Of a stretch of DNA of 27,628 nucleotides, positions 8,291 to 15,752 are shown piece by piece. The notes under the pieces are model-generated. The model saw only the letters and a program-made list of their open reading frames with translations, was not told where the DNA came from and did not search any database. The stretch lies in NCBI GenBank assembly GCA_038235385.1, contig JBBSTY010000038.1, forward strand, positions 1 through 27,628, read 5' to 3'. How positions within the stretch are numbered: the first letter of the stretch is position 1; every line of letters begins with the position of its first letter. The position numbers were made by a program, and so were the translations under genes. Source of the DNA: JBBSTY01 sp038235385. GTDB taxonomy: Bacteria > Actinomycetota > Acidimicrobiia > Acidimicrobiales > Acidimicrobilacustridaceae.

Positions 8291-9571
8291 TCAGCGCCGG
8301 CTGGCGAAGTACTTGGCGTAGCCGTCGGCGGCAGCCTTCAGCTCCGGATCCGCAGCGAGGATCGGCTCGTACTTCTCCTGGGCCGCCTTGCGCTTGGCCG
8401 GGAAGTACTCGGTGGGCCAGTAGCCCTCGTGGGGCCGGTACTGCTTGAGCACGTTGCGGGCGACGGTCGACTTGTGCACCTCGTCGACGCCGTCGGCGAT
8501 GCCCATCGTCGGCGCCCCGGCGTACATCGCCTGCAGCGGCGTGAGGTTCGTGGTGCCGAGGGAGCCGAGGATGTGCAGCGCGTTGAACGAGACCTCGCGC
8601 AGCACCTTGGCCATCGAGAACTTCACGGCGGCGATGTCGGTGCGGGTCTCCTGGGTGCTCGTGTTGTCGATCTTCCACGCCGTCTCGAGCACGAAGAGCC
8701 GCAGCATCCGGATCTGCGCGTAGGAGTCGGCGATCTTCTCCTGCACCATCTGGTGCTCGGCGATGGTCTTGCCGTGCGACTCACGGCTGAGCGCTCGCTC
8801 ACACATCATGTCGAAGGCCAGCTTGCACTGGGCGATGGTGCGCATGGCGTGGTGGATGCGTCCGCCGCCGAGCCGGCGCTGGGCGAGCACCTTGGCGCCG
8901 TCCTCGGGGCCGAGCAGGTGGTCGAGCGGGATCCGCACGTCGTTGTAGATGATGTGGTTGTGGTTGCGAGGTTCGGGCTGGATCTCGACACCGGGCGTCG
9001 CGCGGGGCACGACGAACATGCCGTTGGTGCACATCACGAACAAGATGTCGGCGACCCGACCGGCGCTGGTGAACCACTTCTCGCCGTTGATGACCCACTC
9101 GTCGCCGTCGCGCATGGCGTGGGTGCGGAACAGGTTGGGATCCGACCCGCCCTGGGGCTCGGTCATGGAGTAGGCCGAGAACATGTCCTGGTTCAGCAGC
9201 GGCGTGAGCCAGCGCTCCTTCTGCTCCTCGGTGCCGTAGGCGGCGAGCATCTCCATGTTGCCGGTATCGGGCGCCGCGGCGCCGAACATCTGCGGGGCCG
9301 ACGGGTACCGGCCGAGGATCTCGTTGAGCAGACCGAGCTTGAGCTGGCCGTACCCCTGTCCGCCGAGCTCCTCGTCGAGGAAGATGGCCCAGAGCCCCTG
9401 GTCCTTGACCTGTTGCTGCAACGCCCGGGCCAGACCCTTGATCTTCGGGTCGGGTGATCGGAGCGCGTACGGGAACACGTACTCGAGCGGCTCCACCTCC
9501 TCGCGGCAGAACTCCTCGACCCAGTCGAGCTTCTTCTGGAACTCCGGATCGGTCGAGAAGTCCCAACCCAT
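8291..9571 (-). CDS. Acyl-CoA dehydrogenase, ACAD10/11- or LvaC-like
   Basis: This 426-residue FAD-dependent acyl-CoA dehydrogenase shows the flavin/substrate motif SMTEPQGGSDP (residues 135-145) and the core INGEKWFTSAG (161-171). The C-terminal domain has ALHILGSLG and then IADGVDEVHKS (358-368). The catalytic base of the medium-chain family is a Glu in a YEG motif. Here the matching site reads ADGVDEVH with Asp360, a form I associate from memory with the ACAD10/11 branch. The next gene on the strand is an APH-fold kinase, so the pair may remove a hydroxyl group from a hydroxyacyl-CoA as phosphate and yield an enoyl-CoA. A plain beta-oxidation dehydrogenase is the alternative. The start at 9571 has a GGGGG stretch upstream and keeps the usual N-terminus. 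Confidence 0.9.
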   Translation of the reverse strand: MGWDFSTDPEFQKKLDWVEEFCREEVEPLEYVFPYALRSPDPKIKGLARALQQQVKDQGLWAIFLDEELGGQGYGQLKLGLLNEILGRYPSAPQMFGAAAPDTGNMEMLAAYGTEEQKERWLTPLLNQDMFSAYSMTEPQGGSDPNLFRTHAMRDGDEWVINGEKWFTSAGRVADILFVMCTNGMFVVPRATPGVEIQPEPRNHNHIIYNDVRIPLDHLLGPEDGAKVLAQRRLGGGRIHHAMRTIAQCKLAFDMMCERALSRESHGKTIAEHQMVQEKIADSYAQIRMLRLFVLETAWKIDNTSTQETRTDIAAVKFSMAKVLREVSFNALHILGSLGTTNLTPLQAMYAGAPTMGIADGVDEVHKSTVARNVLKQYRPHEGYWPTEYFPAKRKAAQEKYEPILAADPELKAAADGYAKYFASRR

Positions 9572-9602
9572 GCGATCACCCCCGTGATGTCGACGCGCCC
9601 GC

Positions 9603-9608
9603 ACTCTA
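9603..9608 (-). promoter_or_regulatory. Predicted -10 element for the acyl-CoA dehydrogenase gene
   Basis: The minus strand reads TAGAGT (TAnnnT) 31 bp before the dehydrogenase start, in the 65-bp gap after the WS/DGAT gene. A weak TTCAGG lies 17 bp further upstream. This would give a leader of about 25 nt containing the ribosome site. Confidence 0.35.
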
Positions 9609-9636
9609 GGGGAATAAGACGTTCGCCTGAAATCGG

Positions 9637-11118
9637 TCAGTGGACGCCGGTGGCGTCGGCGAGGACCGCGACCTCGTCGACCATGGCGTCCACCATGGCC
9701 CACAGGTCGGGGACGAGCTCCCGGCACGAGAGCAGCCCGAAGTCGAGGGTGTCGAGGTAGCTCTGCACCGTGACGTTGAGGCCCTGCCCGTCGATGATGG
9801 TGGACACCGGGTAGTAGTGCACGAGCTTGGCGCCGGCGGCGTAGAGCGGCTCACGCGGCCCCGGGACGTTCGAGATGACGAGGTTCACCGGCATCCCGTA
9901 CCGCCCGGTGACCCGCGTGGCGGTGCGCATGGCGAGCGCGAACACCGCCGGCGGGGGGAACTGGCTGAAGTCGGTCAGCGACTCGGCCGGCACCGCGTCG
10001 AACAGGCTCTTGGACTCGACCATCGCGTCGTGCACCCGACGCACCCGCTCGACGGGGTCCTGCTCGTCGACGGGGAGCGACGCGAAGAGGGCCGAGACCC
10101 GGTTGGTCCATCGCTCGGTCTCCTCGCCCGTGCGGACCGACACGGGGATCATGGCGACGAGCGGACGGTCGGGCAGCGCGTCGTGCGCTTCGAGCCACGT
10201 GCGCAGACCCCCTGCGCACACGGCCATCACCACGTCGTTGACGGTGGCACCCAACTGGTTCTTGATGTCCTTGATCGTGTGCAGCGGGACCGATCGGAAG
10301 GCGAAGCGTCGGTGGGCGCTGATGGGCGCGTTGAAGGGCGTGCGGGGCGGGGTGAGCGACGGGAGCGCCCCGACCGGCTGCATGCCGTGGTCGCGCTCGC
10401 GGCCGATGTTCAGCACCGCACCGATGGGACCACGCAGCCCGCCACGAACCTGGTTGGCCACGGCCACGAGTGCGGGGTTGCGGGTGGCCCGGCCGAGCTC
10501 ACGGGTGGTGCGCACGCTGAGGAGCAGCGCTCGGCCGGGCTTGCGGGCCAACCCCCCGAGTCCCCGCACGATCATCTCGGCGTCGGACGGCTCGGGTTCG
10601 GGAGCCCAGGTGTCCGACGCAGGCGCGAGGTCATCGCCCTCAGGATCGTGGTCGAGCATGAGCGTGAGCAGCTCGACGCCGGACGCGCCGTCGACGGTGG
10701 CGTGGTGCACCTTGGTGAGGATGGCGAAGCGATCGTCGGGGATCCCCTCGATGACGTAGCTCTCCCAGAGCGGCCGGGACCGATCGAGTGGGCGGGCGAC
10801 GATGCGCGCCACCAACTCGCCGAGCTCGCGATCGTCACCGGGCGGGGCGACGGCGGCGTGGCGCACGTGGAACTCGAGGTCGAAGTCCGGGTCGTCGATC
10901 CAGTAGGGGTGGTCGAGCCCGAGCGGCACCTCGCAGAGGCGCCGTCGGAGCGGTTCGAGCAGGTGCAGCCGTCGTTCGATCTGGCCTCGCCACGCCGCGA
11001 GGGGTTCGTAGGCGGGATCGTCGGGGCGCTCGTAGACCGAGAAGCTCGAGACGTGACCGAACTGGTGGGCCGTCTCCATGAACAGGAACGTGGCGTCGAG
11101 ACCGGTGAGCTGCTTCAT
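9637..11118 (-). CDS. WS/DGAT wax ester synthase / diacylglycerol O-acyltransferase
   Basis: This 493-residue bacterial WS/DGAT transfers an acyl group from acyl-CoA to a fatty alcohol or diacylglycerol, and so makes storage lipid. The catalytic motif HHATVDG is at residues 138-144 (His138, His139, Asp143). Other family marks are PLDRSRPLWE (110-119), LTGLDATFLF at the N-terminus, and a C-terminal ISNVPGPREPLY. The length is typical. The start at 11118 has a strong GGAGGAG ribosome site. The protein is expected at the inner membrane or on lipid droplets. It is the first gene of a same-strand run with the acyl-CoA dehydrogenase and the APH-fold kinase, so it may be co-expressed with acyl-CoA turnover. 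Actinobacteria often carry many paralogs, and substrate preference cannot be told. Confidence 0.93.
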   Translation of the reverse strand: MKQLTGLDATFLFMETAHQFGHVSSFSVYERPDDPAYEPLAAWRGQIERRLHLLEPLRRRLCEVPLGLDHPYWIDDPDFDLEFHVRHAAVAPPGDDRELGELVARIVARPLDRSRPLWESYVIEGIPDDRFAILTKVHHATVDGASGVELLTLMLDHDPEGDDLAPASDTWAPEPEPSDAEMIVRGLGGLARKPGRALLLSVRTTRELGRATRNPALVAVANQVRGGLRGPIGAVLNIGRERDHGMQPVGALPSLTPPRTPFNAPISAHRRFAFRSVPLHTIKDIKNQLGATVNDVVMAVCAGGLRTWLEAHDALPDRPLVAMIPVSVRTGEETERWTNRVSALFASLPVDEQDPVERVRRVHDAMVESKSLFDAVPAESLTDFSQFPPPAVFALAMRTATRVTGRYGMPVNLVISNVPGPREPLYAAGAKLVHYYPVSTIIDGQGLNVTVQSYLDTLDFGLLSCRELVPDLWAMVDAMVDEVAVLADATGVH

Positions 11119-11221
11119 TGCGCTCCTCCTGCGGTGCGGCCGATCGATGCGGCCCGCGTCGGATCGTACGTCCCGAGGTCGCGCTGCGCCGCGTCGACCG
11201 ATCGGCCGCCGACCCGCCGGT

Positions 11222-11227
11222 TACGCT
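11222..11227 (+). promoter_or_regulatory. Predicted -10 of a leaderless promoter
   Basis: TACGCT is followed by exactly 6 bases and then GTG at 11234. No ribosome site precedes the GTG. This spacing places the transcription start at the start codon. No good -35 is seen. Confidence 0.4.
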
Positions 11228-11233
11228 CGTCGC

Positions 11234-12340
11234 GTGGCGACGAGCGGTCGGGCGGATTGTCGGGAGGAGCTGGCTCGGGCGGCGTCCCGGGTGGTTGCAA
11301 CCCGTGGTCGCGCCGGCCTGCGCTCACCTCCGGTCGTGCGTTCGTTGCTTGCCGATGAGATCGGTCAGCTCGGACGCACCTGCCGGAGCGAGCTCGAGGT
11401 GCTGGTCGGTGCTGTCGAGGCCGGGGTCGTGGTCTTTGCCGCGGGTGACCCGTCGGCGGAGGCCTACGGCGCCTTCGTGTCGGGCATCTCGACGGGTCGT
11501 TCCTGGACCAGCGACACCAGCGAGTGGGCGATCGCGACGTGGTTCGCCGCCCTCGGCACGCCGGTCCCCCAGCGCCAGATCGCCCCTGTGCCTGCTCCGC
11601 CTCTCGTCGATCCGCCGCTGCATCCCCTGCCGCACCCCTCCGGAGGGCGAACACGCTCCAGCGTGTGGTGGGCGGTTGCCAGCGTCGCGGTCGGGATGGT
11701 CGTCGCCGTCGTGCTCCTCATCGTGTTCGTCGCGTCACGGACCGATACGGGGGGTGTGGCCGCCGGCCCCACCGACACCTCGCACACCGACGTCTCGCAA
11801 CCACCGACCACACCGACCACACCGACCACACCGACCACACCGACCACACCGACGATCCCGCCGAATCCTGACGCGGTGTGGGACGGGGCGTACACCGTCT
11901 CGCTGCGTTCGACCGAGTACTGCCAACCCGACGGTTTCGTGTGCGACGGGTACTACGACGGCGAGACCTGGGATTGGTTCGCGAACGCATCGGACTCGAC
12001 GATCACGGCGACCGTGATGGACGACGAGGTTGTGCTCGCGCAGGTCGACCTCTCGGAGTGCGAGCAGACCTTCGACACGTACCTGGTAGCTCCGCCGGTC
12101 GCGTGCTTCAGTGCGTGGTTGGCGCCGGCCGACCGAGGCGGAACGACCAGTCCGGCGTTGATCAACTGCGGCAGCGATCCGGCCAGGACCCATTGGACCA
12201 TCGCCGTCCTCGCCCGATCAGGTACCGGTACCGACCGGTCGATGACCGCAGAGATCCGGGTCGGACAGAACGAGCCGTGTCCGGGGTCCGAGATCGCCAA
12301 TGCGATCGCGACGGTCGATCTGCTCCTCGCTCCCGCCTGA
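11234..12340 (+). CDS. Single-pass membrane protein: N-terminal helical domain, TTP linker, Cys-rich exterior domain
   Basis: The 368-residue product has three parts. Residues 1-110 form a likely helical cytoplasmic module (SLLADEIGQL ... SELEVLVGAVEAGV ... EWAIATWFAALG). It resembles, from memory, an N-terminal module (EINLLVAALEEGV ... WAVESWALALG) seen in bacterial signalling and stress proteins. A membrane helix spans about 143-168 (VWWAVASVAVGMVVAVVLLI). After it comes a linker with five TTP repeats (from residue 192) and an exterior domain with several cysteines (YCQPDGFVCDGYYD, LSECEQTF, VACFS, NCGSD, PCPGS) that may form disulfides. GTG at 11234 is chosen because a TACGCT -10 lies 6 bases before it and the predicted domain starts there. 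It converges on the FHA-protease gene with an 18-bp gap. Function is unknown. A sensor or adaptor of the nearby kinase system is an inference. Confidence 0.7.
   Translation: MATSGRADCREELARAASRVVATRGRAGLRSPPVVRSLLADEIGQLGRTCRSELEVLVGAVEAGVVVFAAGDPSAEAYGAFVSGISTGRSWTSDTSEWAIATWFAALGTPVPQRQIAPVPAPPLVDPPLHPLPHPSGGRTRSSVWWAVASVAVGMVVAVVLLIVFVASRTDTGGVAAGPTDTSHTDVSQPPTTPTTPTTPTTPTTPTIPPNPDAVWDGAYTVSLRSTEYCQPDGFVCDGYYDGETWDWFANASDSTITATVMDDEVVLAQVDLSECEQTFDTYLVAPPVACFSAWLAPADRGGTTSPALINCGSDPARTHWTIAVLARSGTGTDRSMTAEIRVGQNEPCPGSEIANAIATVDLLLAPA
11807..11851 (+). repeat. Five perfect copies of a 9-bp repeat encoding Thr-Thr-Pro
   Basis: ACCACACCG is repeated five times without error and in frame. It encodes the extracytoplasmic linker of the membrane protein. 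Slippage would change linker length in three-residue steps without a frameshift. Confidence 0.95.
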
Positions 12341-12358
12341 GCACGGGATTGCTGATCG

Positions 12359-14038
12359 TCAGGATCCAGGATCGGGCTCGTACGGGGTGCCGCTCCGGGC
12401 CGCCGCGATGAGGGGCTCAGCCATGTCGATCGCGACGAGCCGGCCTTGGCGATCGGAGTCGCAGTCGTACACCGGGTTGCCCTTGCCGTCGGTCGCCACC
12501 TTGTTGCAACTCGGGTCGCTCCGGTCCTCCCGGGTGGGGACCCCGATGATCTCGCCGGCATCGTTTGCCGCCAGGCCGCCGGAGTTGCCATGGTCGAACT
12601 TGGCATCGGTGTTGATGTACTGGTTCTTGCCTCCGGGTCCATCGGCGCGACTCGAGAACCGACCGGAGGTCACGGTGACCGACTTGGACTCGGCCACGGC
12701 CGGGAAGCCCATGACGATGATCTCGTCCCCGGATGACATCGCGGTGGAGGAGCCGACGGGGGCCGGGTGCAGCTTCGCGTAGTCAGACGCGTCGACCTCC
12801 TTGCCTCCCAGCGTCGCCACGATCTGGATCACGGCGAGGTCCTTGTAGCCGTCGACCGCCACGGCTTCGGCAACGAACCGGGGCTCGACCGGGTCGTCGT
12901 TGCCGGCTTCGTTGACCGAGACGATCAGCCGTTCGGGCGCAGGACCGTCTTCGATGCCTTCGGCCGACGGGTCGGCCACATGGGCGTTCGTGAGGATCAG
13001 ACCGTCGCTGGAGATGACCGTGCCCGAGCCGGTCCAACTGGCGCCGTCAGCGTCGAAGCCCTGGATCTTCACCGTCGCTCGCTTGAGCCCGGCGAGGTCG
13101 GCCGGTGCGTCGACCACCACGTTGGCCGCGCTCGGTTCCGGGTCGTTGGAGCGGGTGACCACCAGGAGGACGACCACGAAGGCCAACACGGCCACCACGC
13201 CGATCCCGACCAGCAACGGGGTCTTGGCGCCCCCTGGAGCTCGTGGCGGCTCGGGCGGCGCCACGGTTGCGCCCGGCGCCACGATCATCACCTTCTCCCC
13301 GTTCGTGTCCCCGGCGAAGGCCGCGGTCGTCACTCCCGTGAGAGCTCGGGTGCTGATCCGATCGCCGTGGATCCACGTGCCGTGCTTCGAGCCGCTGTCG
13401 ATCAGCTCCCACCCGGTCGCGCCGTAGCGGATCTGCGCATGCTGGCCGGATACGAGCGGGTTCGCCAGGACGATGTCGTTCGTCACGTTGCGGCCGATCG
13501 TCACGACGTGGCCCGGGGGGAACGTCCGCTCGGTACCTCCGTGGTGCACCGTGAGGTCGACCCCGCCGACGGTCGCGGCGATCGTGGGTGCGGTACCTGG
13601 ATCCGCGCCACGGCGGTCGACGTTGCCAGCGACCGGTGTGGGCCGTTGCGGTGGCGGTCCTGCTGGCGCGGGTCCCGGGCGCGCCTGGTTCGGGAGCGTG
13701 CGTTCGGGATCGTCGACCGGTGCCTCGCTGGGGAGTGGCACCTGTGCCGTGGCCACCGCGAGCTCGGCGCCGAGCTCGGGGTGGCCGAGCCGCAGCTGCA
13801 CCGCGCCGCCGACCGACGCCCGTGCGACCGGCTGCCCGGCGAGGTACATCGAAGCCCCCGGTGCGGCGACGACCGACCACCGCGACCCGCTCGCGTCGAT
13901 GGTGGCGTGGAGCGCAGCGACGTGGGTGCTCGCGATCGGCACCGTGACCCCTGGGCCCGTTCCGATGGTGATCGGAGCGTCGGCAGTGGTGAAGGTGCGT
14001 TCGGTGCCGCCGGTCCGCACCCGGATGTCATCAGTCAC
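12359..14038 (-). CDS. Membrane-anchored trypsin-like protease with two N-terminal FHA domains
   Basis: The 559-residue product has a degenerate FHA-like domain (1-100, IGTGPG in place of IGR), a Pro-rich linker, and a better FHA domain (about 158-255). The second FHA has IGR at 181-183, SGQH at 197-200 and GSKHGT, with His where Asn is usual. A membrane helix spans about 274-295, followed by a trypsin/HtrA-like protease with His353 (LTNAHV), Asp400 (GYKDLAVI) and Ser486 (DHGNSGG). All three catalytic residues are present. No PDZ domain is seen. Cys511 and Cys526 may pair. The topology puts the FHA domains in the cytoplasm and the protease outside. The GTG start at 14038 overlaps the phosphatase stop (GTGA), so translation is coupled. 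I infer that kinase/phosphatase state is read by the FHA domain and controls the protease. Targets are unknown. Confidence 0.88.
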   Translation of the reverse strand: MTDDIRVRTGGTERTFTTADAPITIGTGPGVTVPIASTHVAALHATIDASGSRWSVVAAPGASMYLAGQPVARASVGGAVQLRLGHPELGAELAVATAQVPLPSEAPVDDPERTLPNQARPGPAPAGPPPQRPTPVAGNVDRRGADPGTAPTIAATVGGVDLTVHHGGTERTFPPGHVVTIGRNVTNDIVLANPLVSGQHAQIRYGATGWELIDSGSKHGTWIHGDRISTRALTGVTTAAFAGDTNGEKVMIVAPGATVAPPEPPRAPGGAKTPLLVGIGVVAVLAFVVVLLVVTRSNDPEPSAANVVVDAPADLAGLKRATVKIQGFDADGASWTGSGTVISSDGLILTNAHVADPSAEGIEDGPAPERLIVSVNEAGNDDPVEPRFVAEAVAVDGYKDLAVIQIVATLGGKEVDASDYAKLHPAPVGSSTAMSSGDEIIVMGFPAVAESKSVTVTSGRFSSRADGPGGKNQYINTDAKFDHGNSGGLAANDAGEIIGVPTREDRSDPSCNKVATDGKGNPVYDCDSDRQGRLVAIDMAEPLIAAARSGTPYEPDPGS

Positions 14039-14934
14039 GTTGACCCGCCTCGCTCGGTCGTCACCCGCCCGCCTGGCAGGTTCGCCAAGGCTACGGCAAC
14101 GGTGACGTCGTCACCCGCGATCATGGCGGCGTCCTCGCACCACTCCGGCAGGTGGTGGGCGATCCAGCCGGCTCCGTCCGAGGCCGCCAACGACGCGAGA
14201 TCCGCGGTGACCGAGGGTTGCCACTGCTCGTCCTCGAACGCGTTGCCGTAGCCGTCCGTGGACATGGTCACGACCTCGAGCGCGTGCTGGTCGCCGTCGA
14301 GCACACCGACCCGTACATCGCGCGCCAGGTCCACATGGCACAACGAGGTCGTCTCGTTGGCCAGGAGACGATCATCGCCGGGGACGGGACACCAGCTTCG
14401 ACCCTCGGCGTCCCGTACGGCGATGTCGCCGTCGCCGATCTGCACGAAGACCGCGCCGGAGCTGTCGAGCACCGCGAGCAGGAAGGTCGTTCCGTAGGCG
14501 CGGAACAGGTCGCCGTCGGACGTTCGGGCGGTTGGCTCCATGGGATCGGATCGTTCGTCGAGGCGGACCAGCTCCTGCCAGCGGCGCACCATCTGCCCGA
14601 CGAGCTCGGGCACCCGGCGAGCGATGCGATCGGGTGCGTTCGTCCGTGCCGCGACGATGGCATCGGCGAGCCAAGGTCCGACGGTCGTCGCGAACCGAGC
14701 CCCGCGGTCGGATCGGAACGAGGCCTCCGATCCGTGGCCGTCGGCCACCACGATCGCGGCGACGCCGCCCCGGACCCGCACGCGGTGCGCGTCCTGGTTG
14801 ACCCGACCGTCGAGGCGGTGGGATCCACCGAGCGCGGTCGCCGCGATGATCGACCACCGACCGGCGGTGACGACCGCATCGGACTCCGACGGGTGATCGC
14901 CCGTCGTGCCCGGCTCGGGTCCCTCGCCGTCCAT
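14035..14934 (-). CDS. PP2C-type protein phosphatase of a TerY-P / YegK-like set
   Basis: This 299-residue metal-dependent Ser/Thr phosphatase keeps the PP2C signature: NQD (46-48), ADGHGSE (DGHG 65-68), IGDGD (166-170), STDG (225-228) and GDDVTVA (274-280). These supply the aspartates for the two-metal site. It most likely dephosphorylates proteins modified by the kinase at 15753-17030. The stop overlaps the GTG of the FHA-protease, so the two products are made together. ATG at 14934 follows a G-rich stretch and begins a short disordered segment. The frame remains open further upstream, so a longer N-terminus cannot be excluded. PP2C, vWA and kinase side by side match the TerY-P triad and E. 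coli yegK-yegL-yegI. No cyclase-like domain or membrane segment is present. Confidence 0.88.
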   Translation of the reverse strand: MDGEGPEPGTTGDHPSESDAVVTAGRWSIIAATALGGSHRLDGRVNQDAHRVRVRGGVAAIVVADGHGSEASFRSDRGARFATTVGPWLADAIVAARTNAPDRIARRVPELVGQMVRRWQELVRLDERSDPMEPTARTSDGDLFRAYGTTFLLAVLDSSGAVFVQIGDGDIAVRDAEGRSWCPVPGDDRLLANETTSLCHVDLARDVRVGVLDGDQHALEVVTMSTDGYGNAFEDEQWQPSVTADLASLAASDGAGWIAHHLPEWCEDAAMIAGDDVTVAVALANLPGGRVTTERGGST

Positions 14935-15039
14935 CGCCACCCCCACCAGCGTCGTGCCCGTGCGGTGCGAGCGCTCCCGCGCCGACGGACTGTACCAGTG
15001 GCGATCCGAGAGGCCCGGAGGTCGCGGACCGATGGAAAC

Positions 15040-15045
15040 TAGGGT
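15040..15045 (+). promoter_or_regulatory. Predicted -10 upstream of the first vWA gene
   Basis: TAGGGT is followed by 6 bases and an ATG at 15052, the spacing of a leaderless transcript. That ATG opens a 7-codon frame (MARWTRR) whose TGA at 15073-15075 overlaps the GTG start of the vWA gene at 15072. Confidence 0.4.
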
Positions 15046-15071
15046 GGTGCGATGGCGAGGTGGACGCGGCG

Positions 15072-15746
15072 GTGACCAACCCACGACCGGGCGGCGCGCT
15101 CGCCCGGCGGCCGTTGCACCTCTTCCTCGTGTTGGACACCTCGGGGTCCATGGCCGACGACGGCAAGATCCAGGCCCTCAACAACGCGGTGCGCGAGGCG
15201 GTCCCGCACCTCCGCGATGTCGCCCGCTCGAACCCTCACGCCGAGCTGCTCGTTCGGGTGGTGACCTTCTCGACCGGCGCCCGGTGGCACGTGCCCGAAC
15301 CGCAGCCGATCGACGGGTTCGTGTGGCAGGACGTGCAGGCCGCCGGGTACACCGACATCGGGGCCGCGCTCGAGCTTGTCAGCACCCAGCTCACATCACC
15401 ACCGATGGATCGGCGGGCCTTCCCGCCGGTGATCGTCGTCGTCTCCGATGGCCAGGCGACCGACGACGTCGACGCTGGGCTCGCCCGCCTGCTCGACGAG
15501 CCGTGGGGGGCCCGCTCGGTTCGCGCGGCGATCGCGGTCGGTCGCGACGCCGATACCGAGATGCTTCGTTCGGTCGCCACCGACCACGCGGTGCTCGAAG
15601 CCAACAACCCCGAGCAGCTGGTGCGCATGATCCGCTTCGCGTCGACGGTCGCCGCCCGGTCTGCGTCCGAGGGCATCGCGCCGTCGACGAGTGACGGGGT
15701 GGTCATTCCGGTGCTACCGAGCCAGATCGTCGACGAGATCTGGTAG
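15072..15746 (+). CDS. TerY/YegL-like von Willebrand A domain protein, copy 1
   Basis: The 224-residue cytoplasmic protein is almost entirely one vWA domain with an intact metal-ion-dependent adhesion site: DTSGS (Asp22, Ser24, Ser26), Thr94 in AGYTDIG, and Asp126 in VVSDGQATDD. Such proteins bind partners through the metal and act as scaffolds. In TerY-P systems they accompany a PP2C phosphatase and a kinase, as here. GTG at 15072 is chosen because GAGGTGG at 15057-15063 is well spaced. The resulting N-terminus (NPRPGGALARRPLHL) also matches that of the second copy (PKRPGGTQARRPMHL). An in-frame GTG at 15060 is the alternative. It diverges from the phosphatase gene and converges on the kinase gene with a 6-bp gap. 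It ends in Trp, as does the second copy. Confidence 0.85.
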   Translation: MTNPRPGGALARRPLHLFLVLDTSGSMADDGKIQALNNAVREAVPHLRDVARSNPHAELLVRVVTFSTGARWHVPEPQPIDGFVWQDVQAAGYTDIGAALELVSTQLTSPPMDRRAFPPVIVVVSDGQATDDVDAGLARLLDEPWGARSVRAAIAVGRDADTEMLRSVATDHAVLEANNPEQLVRMIRFASTVAARSASEGIAPSTSDGVVIPVLPSQIVDEIW

Positions 15747-15752
15747 CAGAGA

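Noticed and set aside
9640..11358. 572-codon plus-strand frame across the WS/DGAT gene
   Set aside because: It lies opposite an enzyme with HHATVDG and a strong ribosome site, and its own product has no recognisable domain.
14935..15084. N-terminal extension of the phosphatase frame to 15084
   Set aside because: The added Arg/Pro/Ser-rich residues have no support and would overlap the divergent vWA promoter and start. ATG at 14934 is preferred.
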